A stretch of DNA of 45,615 bases. Source: Lachnospiraceae bacterium MD308 (GTDB taxonomy: Bacteria; Bacillota; Clostridia; Lachnospirales; Lachnospiraceae). The DNA lies in contig VIQU02000030.1 of NCBI GenBank assembly GCA_010206225.2, positions 1 through 45,615 of the forward strand. The letters are read 5' to 3'. The notes under the pieces were generated by a model that saw only the letters and a list, made by a program, of their open reading frames with translations, did no database searches and was not told where the DNA came from. The number at the start of each line of letters is the position of its first letter. The first letter of the stretch is position 1. This document shows, piece by piece, positions 8,511-17,473 of this stretch. Position numbers and translations under genes: made by a program.

Positions 8511-9197
8511 ATGGCAATACTTGAAACAAAAGATTTACGAAAAATATATGGCAGCGGTGAGAGTGAAGTCTACGCCCTTGACGGAGTGTCTGTTACTGTC
8601 AATGAGGGAGAATTTGTTGCCGTTATCGGTACATCGGGCAGCGGTAAATCTACTCTGCTGAATATGATTGGCGGATTAGACCGCCCTACCTCTGGAAGCA
8701 TTACTATCCGGGGAAAAGAACTTTTGAAAATGAAAGACGAGGAACTGACAATTTTTCGCCGCAGGAATATTGGCTTTGTCTTTCAGAACTACAATTTACT
8801 TTCCGTTCTTAATGTATATGAAAATATCATCTATCCCATCGAGATAGATGGCGGCAAAACAGATACAGAATTTGTAAGGCAGATTATCCATACACTGAGG
8901 CTTGAAAAGAAACTTGAGAATATGCCGAATAATCTTTCTGGCGGTCAGCAGCAAAGAGTAGCGATTGCCCGTGCATTAGCTACCAAGCCTGCCATAATCC
9001 TTGCTGATGAGCCGACGGGCAATCTGGATTCCAAGACAAGTATGGATGTCATTCTGCTGATGCAGTCCATTAGCAGACAATTCCGCCAAACTACAATTAT
9101 GATTACGCACAATGAGGAAATCGCTCAGATGGCAGACCGTACAATTCGTATAGAGGATGGCAAAGTTATTTCGGGAGGTATCAGATATGCACGATAA
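8511..9197 (+). CDS. ABC transporter ATP-binding protein (MacB/BceA type)
   Basis: This 228-residue ATPase has Walker A GTSGSGKST, a Q-loop in FVFQNYNLL, signature LSGGQQQRVAIARAL, Walker B AIILADEPTGNLD and the H-loop ITHNEE. The LADEPTGNLD box is typical of the MacB/LolD/BceA clade that works with FtsX-like permeases. The start was placed at the ATG behind TTGGAGGG; an in-frame extension of 48 codons upstream belongs to a regulator stub. It overlaps the permease gene by 11 nt and they form one transporter. Together with the downstream two-component system it resembles modules that sense and resist peptide antibiotics. Confidence 0.92.
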   Translation: MAILETKDLRKIYGSGESEVYALDGVSVTVNEGEFVAVIGTSGSGKSTLLNMIGGLDRPTSGSITIRGKELLKMKDEELTIFRRRNIGFVFQNYNLLSVLNVYENIIYPIEIDGGKTDTEFVRQIIHTLRLEKKLENMPNNLSGGQQQRVAIARALATKPAIILADEPTGNLDSKTSMDVILLMQSISRQFRQTTIMITHNEEIAQMADRTIRIEDGKVISGGIRYAR

Positions 9198-11751
9198 CCG
9201 AAACAAAAATGCAATGAAACGGGTAGAGAAAGGAATGATGAAAGCAAACAGTACCCGCAATCTGTTTGCAATGTCCGCAATCATCCTTACCACCTTTATG
9301 ATTACCACGGTTTTCAGCTTAGCTATTAACTATATAGAAAATATGAATCTAATGCAGATGCGTACTCTGGGTACAGCCGCTGATGTTTCTCTTGCTATGC
9401 CGACAAAAGAACAAGAGCAGCAAATTACATCACTGGATTATGTGAAAACTGTTGGTGTGCGATATATGGCAGGCTCGATTTCCAAGAAGAACGCCGAGGG
9501 ACGTGAATTTTCCATAGTGCTTCAATATTATGACACCACCGAATGGGAAAAACATTATCAGAAAGCAATCAGTGGTTTCGTTGGAAAATACCCTGCAAAT
9601 GAAAATGAGATTATGCTGTCTGAGGACGCCCTCTCACAGCTCGGCATCAAAGCCCCAGAGCTGTATATGGAAATCCCTCTGTCCTATTCTGACAGGAATG
9701 GCAGGCAGGAAAGAATTTTTACTTTAAGCGGCTGGTTCCATTCCTATACCGATACGGGAATGGGTTTTGTATCGGAGAGCTATTGTAAAAATGCAGGCTG
9801 CACAATGGTGGAGGACGGTGTGCTCTCCTTGTCGTTAAAGAAAATGCCCGATGATTTTCTCCGTCTCCAAAGAGATGTGAAGCTGAACGAAAACCAATTT
9901 TGGGATGGTGCGGTTTTGATGAAATCCTCAAGCGGCTCAGTCGTCGCAATGGTCATCTTTTTGGTAATGTTTATCATTGGCAGCGGTTATCTGTTGATTT
10001 ACAATGTCCTATATGTATCGATTTCCAAAGATACCCGTTTTTACGGCTTGATGAAAACGCTTGGCACAACGCAGACACAAATTAAATCGCTGGTTAAAAG
10101 ACAGGCAGTAAAATTTGCCTGTATCGGCATACCGATTGGTATTTTATTGGCAACAACCGTTTCCTTTGGATTTGTTCCGCTTTTTCTGGAAAAGGGGTTT
10201 AATCAAGGTAAGTCGGCGATGGAAGCCGTGGTATTTTTCCATCCGTCAATCTATATTTTGTCTATCCTCTTTTCAGCATTCACAGTCTGGATTGCCTGCA
10301 ACGCACCTGCGAAAGCTGCGGCAAAGACCTCGCCCATAGAAGCCTTGAAGTATCAGAACTTTGCACCTCAAAAGACAAAAAACAGAAATTCCAAAAACGG
10401 CGGCAAACTATATATCATGGCGTTTCATAATGTTTTCCGTGACAAGAAACGGGCAATCCTTGTGTTTATGTCTTTATTTATGGGAATTACAATGATTTTA
10501 GGAGTGAATGGCATAGTTGGAAGCTATAAAGCAGAAAACTATGTGAATCAGTATATGGATTACAATTTTGAATACGCTGATATTCAAGTCAGACAGTATG
10601 AACAACTCCAAAAAGAAGTACCGCAGTTTGACGAGCATTTTATAGAACAGATTGAGCAAATCGAGGGTATTAAAAACGTGGAGATTCAAAAGACAGTCTG
10701 GGCGGGCATTGATTTTGACGAATCAGATTTTAGAGATTTTATGAAAATCAAGTATGAGGACAGCAGCTATAAAGCCAACAGGCAGTCTTATGAACAAATG
10801 CTTGCAGGATTAAGGGCGTATGCGAATGCAGGCGAATACGGTTGCTACATCACGACCCTTATGGATGAAAGGATTTTAGAAGAATATAATGAAAACCATC
10901 CCAAAACAGCCATTGACCTTGAAGCCTTTTGGCGTGGCGAAATCGTGATTACAGGTTGGGATAATAGCAACTATAATGCCCCAAATGCCGCCTTGGTGGG
11001 AAAAACACTGACACTGACTGCCAAAAGTGCAGACGGAAAGGCAACTGATTTTCTTGTCGGTGGAGCATTTGATTTTATGGATGATACCAATAGGCTTTCT
11101 ACTACCATAGGTCATCACAAAATGGTAGAAATCGTACCAGACATCATCTATGTCAGTGAAGCGGGTATGGAACGCTTGACCGGGGAGGCTCTTATTTCCG
11201 GTATTGGTGTGGATATTGAGGACATAAACGACTTAGAGCGGGTAGACAGCGAATTGCAGGGAATCAACCGAACCCTAACTACAGCAGAGTGGGACTTCAA
11301 AAGTACAGTTGATACAGTAGAACAATTTGACCAAATGATATACGCTCAAAAATTGTTAGGAAACGGCGTGGCTACCCTGCTAATCGTAATTGGATTGATT
11401 AACTTTGTGAATGTAATGGTGACAGGCGTGGCTGCAAGAAAAAATGAATTTGCCATAATGGAAAGCATCGGCACAACGAAAAAACAGCTTAGGAAAATAT
11501 TGACTGTAGAGGGCGGTATTTATGCCCTCATCTCCACGCTGCTGATTTTGACTTTTGGAAATGCGTTCCTTATGCTTGTGGCAGACGCAGTACCGAATCT
11601 GGCAGACTATGCCGTATTTGAGTATCCCATTGGACTGGTAATCCGCTTGATTGCGGCAATCTTTGTGATATGCCTTAGCGTTCCCGGAATTGTTTATAAG
11701 CTGATTTCCAATGAAACAGTCATAGAACGGATGCGCAGTTTTGATAATTAA
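9187..11751 (+). CDS. FtsX-like ABC permease (two FtsX domains)
   Basis: This 854-residue membrane protein has an N-terminal helix (residues about 25-45), a long extracytoplasmic loop, a first FtsX domain at about 250-390 (MVIFLVMFIIGSGYLLIYNVL, MKTLGTTQTQIKSLVK), a helix near 425, a second large extracytoplasmic domain, and a C-terminal FtsX domain from about 730 (VATLLIVIGLINFVN, ESIGTTKKQLRKIL). The repeated 'lgTT..Q(I/L)' motif marks each FtsX domain. The start was chosen at the ATG behind GGGAGGT, overlapping the ATPase stop. It is larger than BceB and closer in layout to the generic macrolide/antimicrobial-peptide exporters. It may extrude peptides or transmit a signal to the sensor kinase. 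Confidence 0.88.
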   Translation: MHDNRNKNAMKRVEKGMMKANSTRNLFAMSAIILTTFMITTVFSLAINYIENMNLMQMRTLGTAADVSLAMPTKEQEQQITSLDYVKTVGVRYMAGSISKKNAEGREFSIVLQYYDTTEWEKHYQKAISGFVGKYPANENEIMLSEDALSQLGIKAPELYMEIPLSYSDRNGRQERIFTLSGWFHSYTDTGMGFVSESYCKNAGCTMVEDGVLSLSLKKMPDDFLRLQRDVKLNENQFWDGAVLMKSSSGSVVAMVIFLVMFIIGSGYLLIYNVLYVSISKDTRFYGLMKTLGTTQTQIKSLVKRQAVKFACIGIPIGILLATTVSFGFVPLFLEKGFNQGKSAMEAVVFFHPSIYILSILFSAFTVWIACNAPAKAAAKTSPIEALKYQNFAPQKTKNRNSKNGGKLYIMAFHNVFRDKKRAILVFMSLFMGITMILGVNGIVGSYKAENYVNQYMDYNFEYADIQVRQYEQLQKEVPQFDEHFIEQIEQIEGIKNVEIQKTVWAGIDFDESDFRDFMKIKYEDSSYKANRQSYEQMLAGLRAYANAGEYGCYITTLMDERILEEYNENHPKTAIDLEAFWRGEIVITGWDNSNYNAPNAALVGKTLTLTAKSADGKATDFLVGGAFDFMDDTNRLSTTIGHHKMVEIVPDIIYVSEAGMERLTGEALISGIGVDIEDINDLERVDSELQGINRTLTTAEWDFKSTVDTVEQFDQMIYAQKLLGNGVATLLIVIGLINFVNVMVTGVAARKNEFAIMESIGTTKKQLRKILTVEGGIYALISTLLILTFGNAFLMLVADAVPNLADYAVFEYPIGLVIRLIAAIFVICLSVPGIVYKLISNETVIERMRSFDN

Positions 11752-11762
11752 ATAAGCATCAA

Positions 11763-11797
11763 CAGGTGCAGACGCAAACCTGCTGCGTCTGTACCTG
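11763..11797. promoter_or_regulatory. Long stem-loop between permease and response regulator
   Basis: CAGGT-G-CAGACGCA (11763-11776) pairs with TGCGTCTG-T-ACCTG (11784-11797), with one G-T pair. No T-run follows, so it is a weak terminator at best; it could be an mRNA-processing or attenuation site that separates transporter from regulator expression. Confidence 0.5.
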
Positions 11798-11838
11798 CCA
11801 CCAAAAATTTATTGAGGAAAGGTGGTGTGTTTTAGGCT

Positions 11839-12504
11839 ATGGCAAATATCTTTTTACTCGAAGATGACAAAATTTTATCGAAAGGAATTTCGATTGCCTT
11901 GAAAAAAGACAGTCATACCATAACTGCTACTTATGGTTTTGTGGACGCTTTAACGCAATATCAAAAATTGAAAATTGACCTGTTTTTGCTTGACATCAAT
12001 TTGCCCGATGGCAGCGGTTTGGAATTGTGCAGAAAAATTCGTGAAACATCCGATACACCAATTCTGTTCTTGACAGCCAATGATACTGAAGAAAATATGT
12101 TGGAGGGATTCGGGGCAGGATGTGATGACTATATTTCCAAGCCGTTTTCCCTTGAAGTTTTGCGGAAAAAGGTACATGCTATCTTGAAACGCACAGGCGG
12201 CGACAGCCCCCGTATGAAATATAAGAGCCTGGAGATAGATACGGATAAATGCCTTGTTCTGTTAAACGGAGAGGAAATACATCTGACTGCTACCGAATAT
12301 AAACTGCTTTTGTATCTGATACAAAACAAAGGAAAAGTCGTTACAAAAACAATGCTTTTGGAACACCTTTGGGATATAGACGGAAATTTTGTGGATGACA
12401 ATACAATCCGTGTCAACATTAAAAGGTTACGCCAAAAGCTGAACGATGAGAAGCAGGAATATATTGTAACTGTTTTTGGCATGGGATATACCTTTGGAGA
12501 ATGA
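11839..12504 (+). CDS. OmpR-family response regulator
   Basis: This 221-residue protein has a receiver domain with the acidic pocket (LEDD, residues 7-10), phosphoacceptor Asp52 in LLDINLPDG, and conserved T and K (LTAND, SKPF). It is followed by a winged-helix output domain (YKLLLYLIQNKGKVVTKTMLLEHLW). It overlaps the kinase gene and sits behind an ABC transporter, so it probably activates that transporter when phosphorylated. It belongs to the small BceR/VncR-like class. Confidence 0.92.
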   Translation: MANIFLLEDDKILSKGISIALKKDSHTITATYGFVDALTQYQKLKIDLFLLDINLPDGSGLELCRKIRETSDTPILFLTANDTEENMLEGFGAGCDDYISKPFSLEVLRKKVHAILKRTGGDSPRMKYKSLEIDTDKCLVLLNGEEIHLTATEYKLLLYLIQNKGKVVTKTMLLEHLWDIDGNFVDDNTIRVNIKRLRQKLNDEKQEYIVTVFGMGYTFGE

Positions 12505-12506
12505 CA

Positions 12507-13523
12507 ATGAAGCATTTTGATATTTACAGAAAACTGGTTCTGATTACAGGAGCTGTCATATCGGTTTTATCTGTTCTTATGGTGTTTTTTGCAAGAAGCA
12601 GTCCTGTTACAATGCTTTGGGGATTTTTTGGCGTGCTTATCTTATTTGCCTTACTGCTCCTGCTTGATTTTCTCCACAATCGTTACAACGATGATTTATT
12701 AGAACAGATTACCCTGCTCATAGAAGCTTTAGTTGAACAGCAGGAACGGCAAATCTTTTCAGAAGCAGAAGATACGCTGACAGCCCGTTTGCAGCATCAG
12801 CTTTTAAAACTCCGCAACATTTTGACAGCCCAAAATCAAATGTTAGCACAGGAAAAAGAACAGATAAAAACGCTAATTTCTGATATTTCACATCAGATAA
12901 AAACGCCTATTGCGGCAGCAAATACATTTGCCGAGCTACTTAGCGATGGGGAACTGTCTGCGGAAGAAAGAACAGAATATATTACCACTTTGCAGATGTC
13001 ACTTGGAAAACTGACCTTTTTGACAAACAGCTTGATTAAAATGTCCCGTCTGGAAAGCGACATTATCAGCTTAAAGCCCGAAAAGAACAGCTTGAACGAG
13101 ATTGTACTCCAAGCTGTAAAAACGGTATATGCAAAAGCAAAGGAAAAAGGAATTTTGATAACCTTTGAATGTGACCAAACCTTTGATGCGGTTTTAGATT
13201 TTAACTGGACGGCAGAAGCCATATCAAATGTCATTGATAATGCCGTGAAATATACGCCGCAAGGAGGTTTTGTCCGCTTACAGATAACAGAGTACCCGTC
13301 CTTTCTGCGGCTTGATATAAGCGACAGCGGTGTTGGCATCCCAGAAGAAGAACAGGCTAAGATTTTTGGACGGTTTTACAGAGGAAAACAATCCGTGGGT
13401 ACTGACGGGGTGGGAATTGGCTTATACCTTACCCGTGAAATTATCAATAAACAGAATGGATATATGAAAGTCTCATCTGATGAAAACGGAAGCACCTTTT
13501 CGATGTTTTTGAAGAAAAACTAA
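12507..13523 (+). CDS. Sensor histidine kinase
   Basis: This 338-residue kinase has two membrane helices (about 9-29 and 34-54) with almost no extracytoplasmic loop. It has a dimerisation/phosphoacceptor helix with His129 in SDISHQIKTP, and a catalytic ATPase domain (N-box NVIDNAVKYTP, G1 DSGVGIP, G2 GVGIGLYL). The lack of a sensing loop is typical of intramembrane-sensing kinases such as BceS that detect antimicrobial peptides through their ABC transporter. The second ATG was taken as start because the first is only one base from GGAG. Confidence 0.9.
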   Translation: MKHFDIYRKLVLITGAVISVLSVLMVFFARSSPVTMLWGFFGVLILFALLLLLDFLHNRYNDDLLEQITLLIEALVEQQERQIFSEAEDTLTARLQHQLLKLRNILTAQNQMLAQEKEQIKTLISDISHQIKTPIAAANTFAELLSDGELSAEERTEYITTLQMSLGKLTFLTNSLIKMSRLESDIISLKPEKNSLNEIVLQAVKTVYAKAKEKGILITFECDQTFDAVLDFNWTAEAISNVIDNAVKYTPQGGFVRLQITEYPSFLRLDISDSGVGIPEEEQAKIFGRFYRGKQSVGTDGVGIGLYLTREIINKQNGYMKVSSDENGSTFSMFLKKN

Positions 13524-13543
13524 AAAGGAATGAAAGGAACAGA

Positions 13544-13717
13544 ATGAAGCAAATACATTGGATATGCTGCCCAAACTGCGGCAGTAAAACTCGTGACAGG
13601 CTTAGAGAGGATACTATTTTGATAAACTACCCTATCTACTGTCCGAAGTGTAAACAGGAAACTTTAATTCATGCAAGGGATTTACCTATAACTGTCATCA
13701 AAGAGCCGGACGCATAG
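13544..13717 (+). CDS. Cysteine-rich KTR-type small protein
   Basis: This 57-residue protein is too short for many gene finders. It starts MKQIHWICCPNCGSKTRDRL and has four zinc-ligand-like Cys pairs (CCPNC and CPKC). This is the 'cysteine-rich KTR' protein commonly found after resistance operons in Tn1549-like elements. The ATG follows GAAAGGAAC. Function unknown; probably zinc-binding. It follows the kinase by 20 nt and may be co-transcribed. Confidence 0.7.
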   Translation: MKQIHWICCPNCGSKTRDRLREDTILINYPIYCPKCKQETLIHARDLPITVIKEPDA

Positions 13718-13794
13718 ACGCATAGACGATGAACAAGTGAGCAATCACGGTTTATCGGCTTTTGTCTTGAAAGCAATACTACATTTATTGGTTG

Positions 13795-14023
13795 CATTGT
13801 ATTTCTAAGCGGACACACACACGGCGGTCAATTCCGTCTGCCATTTATCGGCGGGCTGATTGCCCCCGATCAAGGGATATTTCCAAAGTATGACGCAGGG
13901 CTGTTTACAAGCGGCAGTACAAATATGATTGTTAGCCGGGGATTGGGTAACAGCATTATTCCTTTCCGCTTTAATAACCGCCCGGAAGTCATTGTAATTG
14001 AACTTCTTAACACAAGCTTGTAA
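13795..14023 (+). pseudogene. C-terminal stub of a YkuE-like metallophosphoesterase
   Basis: In one forward frame the sequence reads FLSGHTHGGQFRLPFIGG, then P..G.FPKYDAG.F.......IVSRGLGNSIIPFRFNNRPEV and ends at TAA. This is the metal-binding GHTHGGQ motif and tail of membrane-associated metallophosphoesterases; in intact family members the final RGLG..IPFRFN..PE is diagnostic. The N-terminal two thirds, including the DxH and GNHD motifs, are gone. It lies within the element remnant next to the KTR gene, so it records a deletion between chromosomal and element DNA. Confidence 0.7.
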
Positions 14024-14064
14024 GAACAGCTCATAAAAAACTGAATGATAAAGTAATCTGCCGC

Positions 14065-14092
14065 ACGACGGCAAAAGAAAAAAAGCCGTCGT
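14065..14092. repeat. 8-bp inverted repeat in element remnant
   Basis: ACGACGGC (14065-14072) and GCCGTCGT (14085-14092) flank an A-rich loop. Possibly a terminator for leftward transcription, or part of the element's transfer or regulatory region. Confidence 0.45.
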
Positions 14093-14125
14093 ACAGCAGA
14101 GGTATTTTCACACGCCTATTTATAC

Positions 14126-14168
14126 ACGGCGGCTTTTGAGAGATCAAAGCCGCCGTTTCTTTTTTATC
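14126..14168 (+). terminator. Strong Rho-independent terminator
   Basis: ACGGCGGCTTT (14126-14136) pairs perfectly with AAAGCCGCCGT (14146-14156), followed by TTCTTTTTT. It lies after the metallophosphoesterase stub. Confidence 0.75.
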
Positions 14169-14226
14169 TTCTCAAGGAATGACGCGGTTTCACTGTTAAA
14201 AGCGGCGGCTAAAGGAGGTAGCCGCC

Positions 14227-14337
14227 ATGAAGCACATACCCTATCGACAAAATCCGACGGTCATTGACATATCAAAAAAAGCCCGTCCACCGCCGGGGGA
14301 AATTCTACCCATGAATACGAACTCTCTAATCAACTGA
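14227..14337 (+). CDS. Short ORF of a Tn1549-like element backbone
   Basis: This 36-residue open frame starts MKHIPYRQNPTVIDISKKAR behind AAAGGAGG, a very strong ribosome site. The N-terminus resembles a small protein found in Tn1549-type elements, but the length suggests that the 3' end was cut by the junction near 14340. Function unknown. Confidence 0.4.
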   Translation: MKHIPYRQNPTVIDISKKARPPPGEILPMNTNSLIN

Positions 14338-14344
14338 ATACTGC

Positions 14345-16034
14345 TTACAATTCCTCTACGTCCGTCTGCAACTTTGTAGACGGGCGTTTTGTGTTCCTCC
14401 GGCAAAATTTTTTCAAAAAATCTTTCAAATTAGCAACAAAATTATTTTCAAATATCTTTATTGTTTCTTCATCACTTTCCGCAAATCTTTTCTGTGATAA
14501 CATTTCCTTTTCCTTTAGCAGCTCATGCCATTTCTCACTCAAACCAATAAACTTATTTACAATCTCTTTTATGCTTTCTTTAAATTCATTCAAATCTGCA
14601 ATATGGTATTCAATACTCATTCTTTTATAAATAATTGTTTCTGATAAATCTTCGTCTACCGAGTACAAATCCCCCCCTAATTGTTTTAGCAAGCCTAAAC
14701 AAAGTCATAGTCTTACTTCTGATATCTTGCAATGCACTATCTAATTTCGCACTTCTATTTCTGTGATACTCCAATGCAAATTCCAGCATCTCTTTCTGAG
14801 CTGTTAAATGATTTATGGTTTGTTCAATAGTCATCACGTTCGACTGATGTTGAATTGGCAATAATAAATCTTGTATCTTTTGATTGCAAGTAGGACATAT
14901 CCCTTCAAATGACTTACACTGCAGATTGCTCCCTAGCTTTTTCAATCTAAGCGCATCCTTAATATTCATAATATCATGTTTAATTATTTCAAGATTACTT
15001 TTCAATTCCAAAATTGCCCTTTTTTCAACACCTATTTCTGCTTGTAAATCCCTTTCTTTATCATGATTTTCTGAAAGTACCATTTCGACTTCTTCCAATT
15101 CCTCTTCCAGCTCATCATAATTGTCTACTACTCTTGGTTTTATTGTCTTAAGTGAATCATGCTCCATCTGCAATTCAATTATCCATTCATCTATGGAAAC
15201 AGGCTCCCCTACATTTCTAACAATATGTACATTCTCGGCAAAATCTTTTGACAAAATTTCGGGTGATAATGGAACATTCTTTACAATACACTGATTCCTA
15301 TTTTGTAAAGAAACCATTTCATTATATAAACTACGCCATTGTTCTTTTTGATATCGTTCTTTATTTGCAATAGCATTTCTTTTTCTTTCATTTTCAAATG
15401 TACTTAGTCCAAGAATAAATTCAGTAGCTCTCTTTTTGGAATCTTTAATTGCTAAATAGGGCATCCCCGAATATATCCCTGACCATCCATTCTTCTGTTC
15501 AATAAACATTGCCGCAAATACTAATTGAAGATATAATTTTCTATCCACACCATCATTAGCAGGAACAAGGGGCAGCTCAATTCCAATATATTTTTCCAAA
15601 AAGTTATGAAATCCCTTTATGTTATTAGCAGCATTCGGCATATGAACATAAAATTCATCCATATTGGTGTGTTCCGCATACATATCAGTTAGTTTAGAAA
15701 AATAAACAGTAACTAATTTAGAATCTCTTGTATCGCTTTTAGCCGAACGATAAATAGTAATTTCTTCAACACCATTTGAGACTTCTAAAAACACCCCAGA
15801 CTCAAGAACTGGCCAAATATTCTTATCATCTTCTATCATGGTCTTATAGCCAGAAGTCAATACTTCTTCATTTACACCGCCAATTATCTCCTCAAATCCA
15901 AGACAATAATAGATTGCAATTAATACAAATCTCCCAGTACCACCGCACTGCTCACCACTGGCTTTGCAAGAGCGATAGAACAGATTGCAACTACAGATGC
16001 CAGTGACAGATTCTTTGTCATACCTATTCCTCAC
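14345..16034 (-). pseudogene. SMC/Rad50-like zinc-hook ATPase, truncated and frameshifted
   Basis: The reading shows IAIYYCLGFEEIIGG near its start, then helical regions, a zinc hook with CPTCNQ in a long coiled coil, and a C-terminal helical part in another frame. The first 40 or so residues do not match an ATPase: no Walker A is present, and DNA before about 15930 belongs to a different gene, so the nucleotide-binding N-terminus was replaced. The frame breaks at a run of seven Gs (14681-14687 on this strand's complement); one G fewer would join the two parts. The layout recalls DUF3732 / ABC-three-component defence ATPases. The final residues read into the Tn1549-like remnant, so the far C-terminus is also lost or altered. 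Confidence 0.6.
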
Positions 16035-16176
16035 GGTTTTCTGTGGTGGAAATCAGGGTGATTTTGTGTGATTTTCAGGGCTTTTTCGGCGGTTTTTTCT
16101 TTGATATGCACCCTGTATCTGAGGTTTTGGGGATTTTTGTTATCATGGTGTTATCATAAAACTCTTTCTAATTCAT

Positions 16177-16197
16177 TTGTGCAGACGGTCTGCACAA
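16177..16197. repeat. Palindrome flanking the DUF1016 gene (3' copy)
   Basis: Arms TTGTGCAGAC and GTCTGCACAA around a single central G lie immediately after the stop of the DUF1016 gene. The same palindrome in inverted orientation lies at the 5' end of the gene (17227-17251). It has no T-run and does not look like a normal terminator. Confidence 0.8.
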
Positions 16198-16198
16198 T

Positions 16199-17211
16199 TT
16201 ATTTTTTCATTTCAATCCTACTCCTAATCTCCTCCGGGTCTGGTAAAGCATTTTTCAAATCCAGCGGAAGATCTGTACACAAATGATATTCGCTTACACC
16301 AATAGGTTTCGACATATCTCTTAACGCATATTCTGCAATGGTTCTATTCTCATCTCTACATAATATTAGTCCAACAGATGGATTATCGTCTGGGGATTTA
16401 ACCAAATCGTCCAGAGCTGACAAATAGAAATTCATTTTCCCTGCTTGCTCCGGTTTAAATTCACCTATCTTTAAATCAATCGCCACATAACATCTAAGCT
16501 TTGTATTATAGAAAAGAAGATCAATATAAAAATCTTTTCCGCCAATCTCAAGATGATATTGCTGTCCCATAAAAGCAAAACCGGTTCCTAATTCCATCAA
16601 TAGCGAAGTAACATTCCTTACCAACTCATTTTCTATATCTGTTTCCAACATATCCTCTGTATAATTGATAAAATCAAACATATATGGATCTTTCATAGTA
16701 CTTATAACAATATCCTTTTGTTCAATAGGCAATCTGTTTTCAAAATTTGAAATCTTATTTGCCACAACTTGCCTCTCATACAACTGGCCCTTCACTTGGG
16801 ATGCCAATTCATCTACCGACCATCCATGCTCTAAAGTTTTTTCCAAATACCATACATATTCTTCTTGGCTTGACACCTTACTCATCAACACTTGATGATG
16901 GCTCCAAGTAATCCTTGCCAATCCATACTTATCCACATCATCCTCAGCGAAAATCTGTGCAAACTTCTTCATATACTTTAAATTTCGAACAGAATACCCT
17001 TTTGCACCGGGATTTTCATCCTCATATCCTTAGATAAATTATCAACAAATTTATTACCCCATTCGGAGTTACGAATAATCACACTTCCAATGAACAAGTT
17101 TGTTTTCAGCACTTCACTATTCACACTAACGGACGCTCTATATTTAGCCTGATTCACATAATCATTTATTTCTTGTACTGCTTGCAAATACTCATTCGAT
17201 GTTATAAGCAT
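16199..17211 (-). pseudogene. DUF1016/YhcG-family PD-(D/E)XK nuclease, frameshifted
   Basis: The N-terminal DUF1016 region (YVNQAKYRASVSVNSEVL, GNKFVDNLSKDMRMKIP) and the C-terminal nuclease domain (GKDFYIDLLFYN with VAIDLKIG as the D-ExK-like core) are both present but in different frames. Reading P-V-Q-K-G-I-L-F-E-I then stop would become P-G-A-K-G-Y-S-V-R-N-L-K-Y and continue if one G were added after CCCGG near 17004. Total length would match the family (about 340). YhcG proteins are linked to restriction-type defence in mobile islands. The start was placed at the ATG after GGAAGG, downstream of the palindrome. Confidence 0.82.
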
Positions 17212-17226
17212 ACTACCTTCCTTCCA

Positions 17227-17251
17227 AATTGTGCAGACCGTCTGCACAATT
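17227..17251. repeat. Palindrome flanking the DUF1016 gene (5' copy)
   Basis: A perfect 25-bp palindrome with arms AATTGTGCAGAC and GTCTGCACAATT around a central C overlaps the region just upstream of the DUF1016 start. It is the inverted copy of 16177-16197. It could be an autoregulatory operator, a target of the nuclease, or the end of a gene cassette. Confidence 0.8.
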
Positions 17252-17263
17252 GTTAATAATATA

Positions 17264-17395
17264 TTATCTCTTACTCGCTGATGCTTGACCTTGAGAATCT
17301 ATGATAAAAAGTTCCGGCGGATTTTCCCCGTTATTCAGTCTTGATGCATGAAGTTCCTCTATCCTCTTATCTCGTCTGAGATTTCCAACTTTCAC
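17264..17395 (-). pseudogene. C-terminal fragment of an unidentified gene
   Basis: An open frame of 43 residues from a GTG reads KVGNLRRDKRIEELHASRLN and ends IIDSQGQASASKR. It has a coding-like composition and no ribosome site, so it looks like the tail of a longer protein. I do not recognise the family. Confidence 0.4.
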
Positions 17396-17429
17396 ATCTT
17401 TTTAACAACGCATTCAAGTTCATTTACAT

Positions 17430-17458
17430 GAATTACCTAATCACTGTTTAGGCAATTC
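17430..17458 (+). terminator. Hairpin with T-run
   Basis: GAATTACCTAA (17430-17440) pairs with TTAGGCAATTC (17448-17458) with one A-C mismatch and is followed by GTTTTTTT on the plus strand. As a terminator it would stop rightward transcription before it meets the AlbA gene's 3' end. Confidence 0.45.
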
Positions 17459-17473
17459 GTTTTTTTAACCATT

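Noticed and set aside
8511-13523. ABC and two-component genes as dedicated LanFEG/LanRK of the lanthipeptide operon
   Set aside because: They are 20 kb away inside an element remnant, and the permease is a large FtsX type, not the small LanE/LanG type. Only a loose functional link was kept as a hypothesis.
13805-14074. Minus-strand open frame of 89 codons
   Set aside because: It lies opposite the metallophosphoesterase stub, whose conserved GHTHGGQ and RGLG motifs fix the coding strand as plus.
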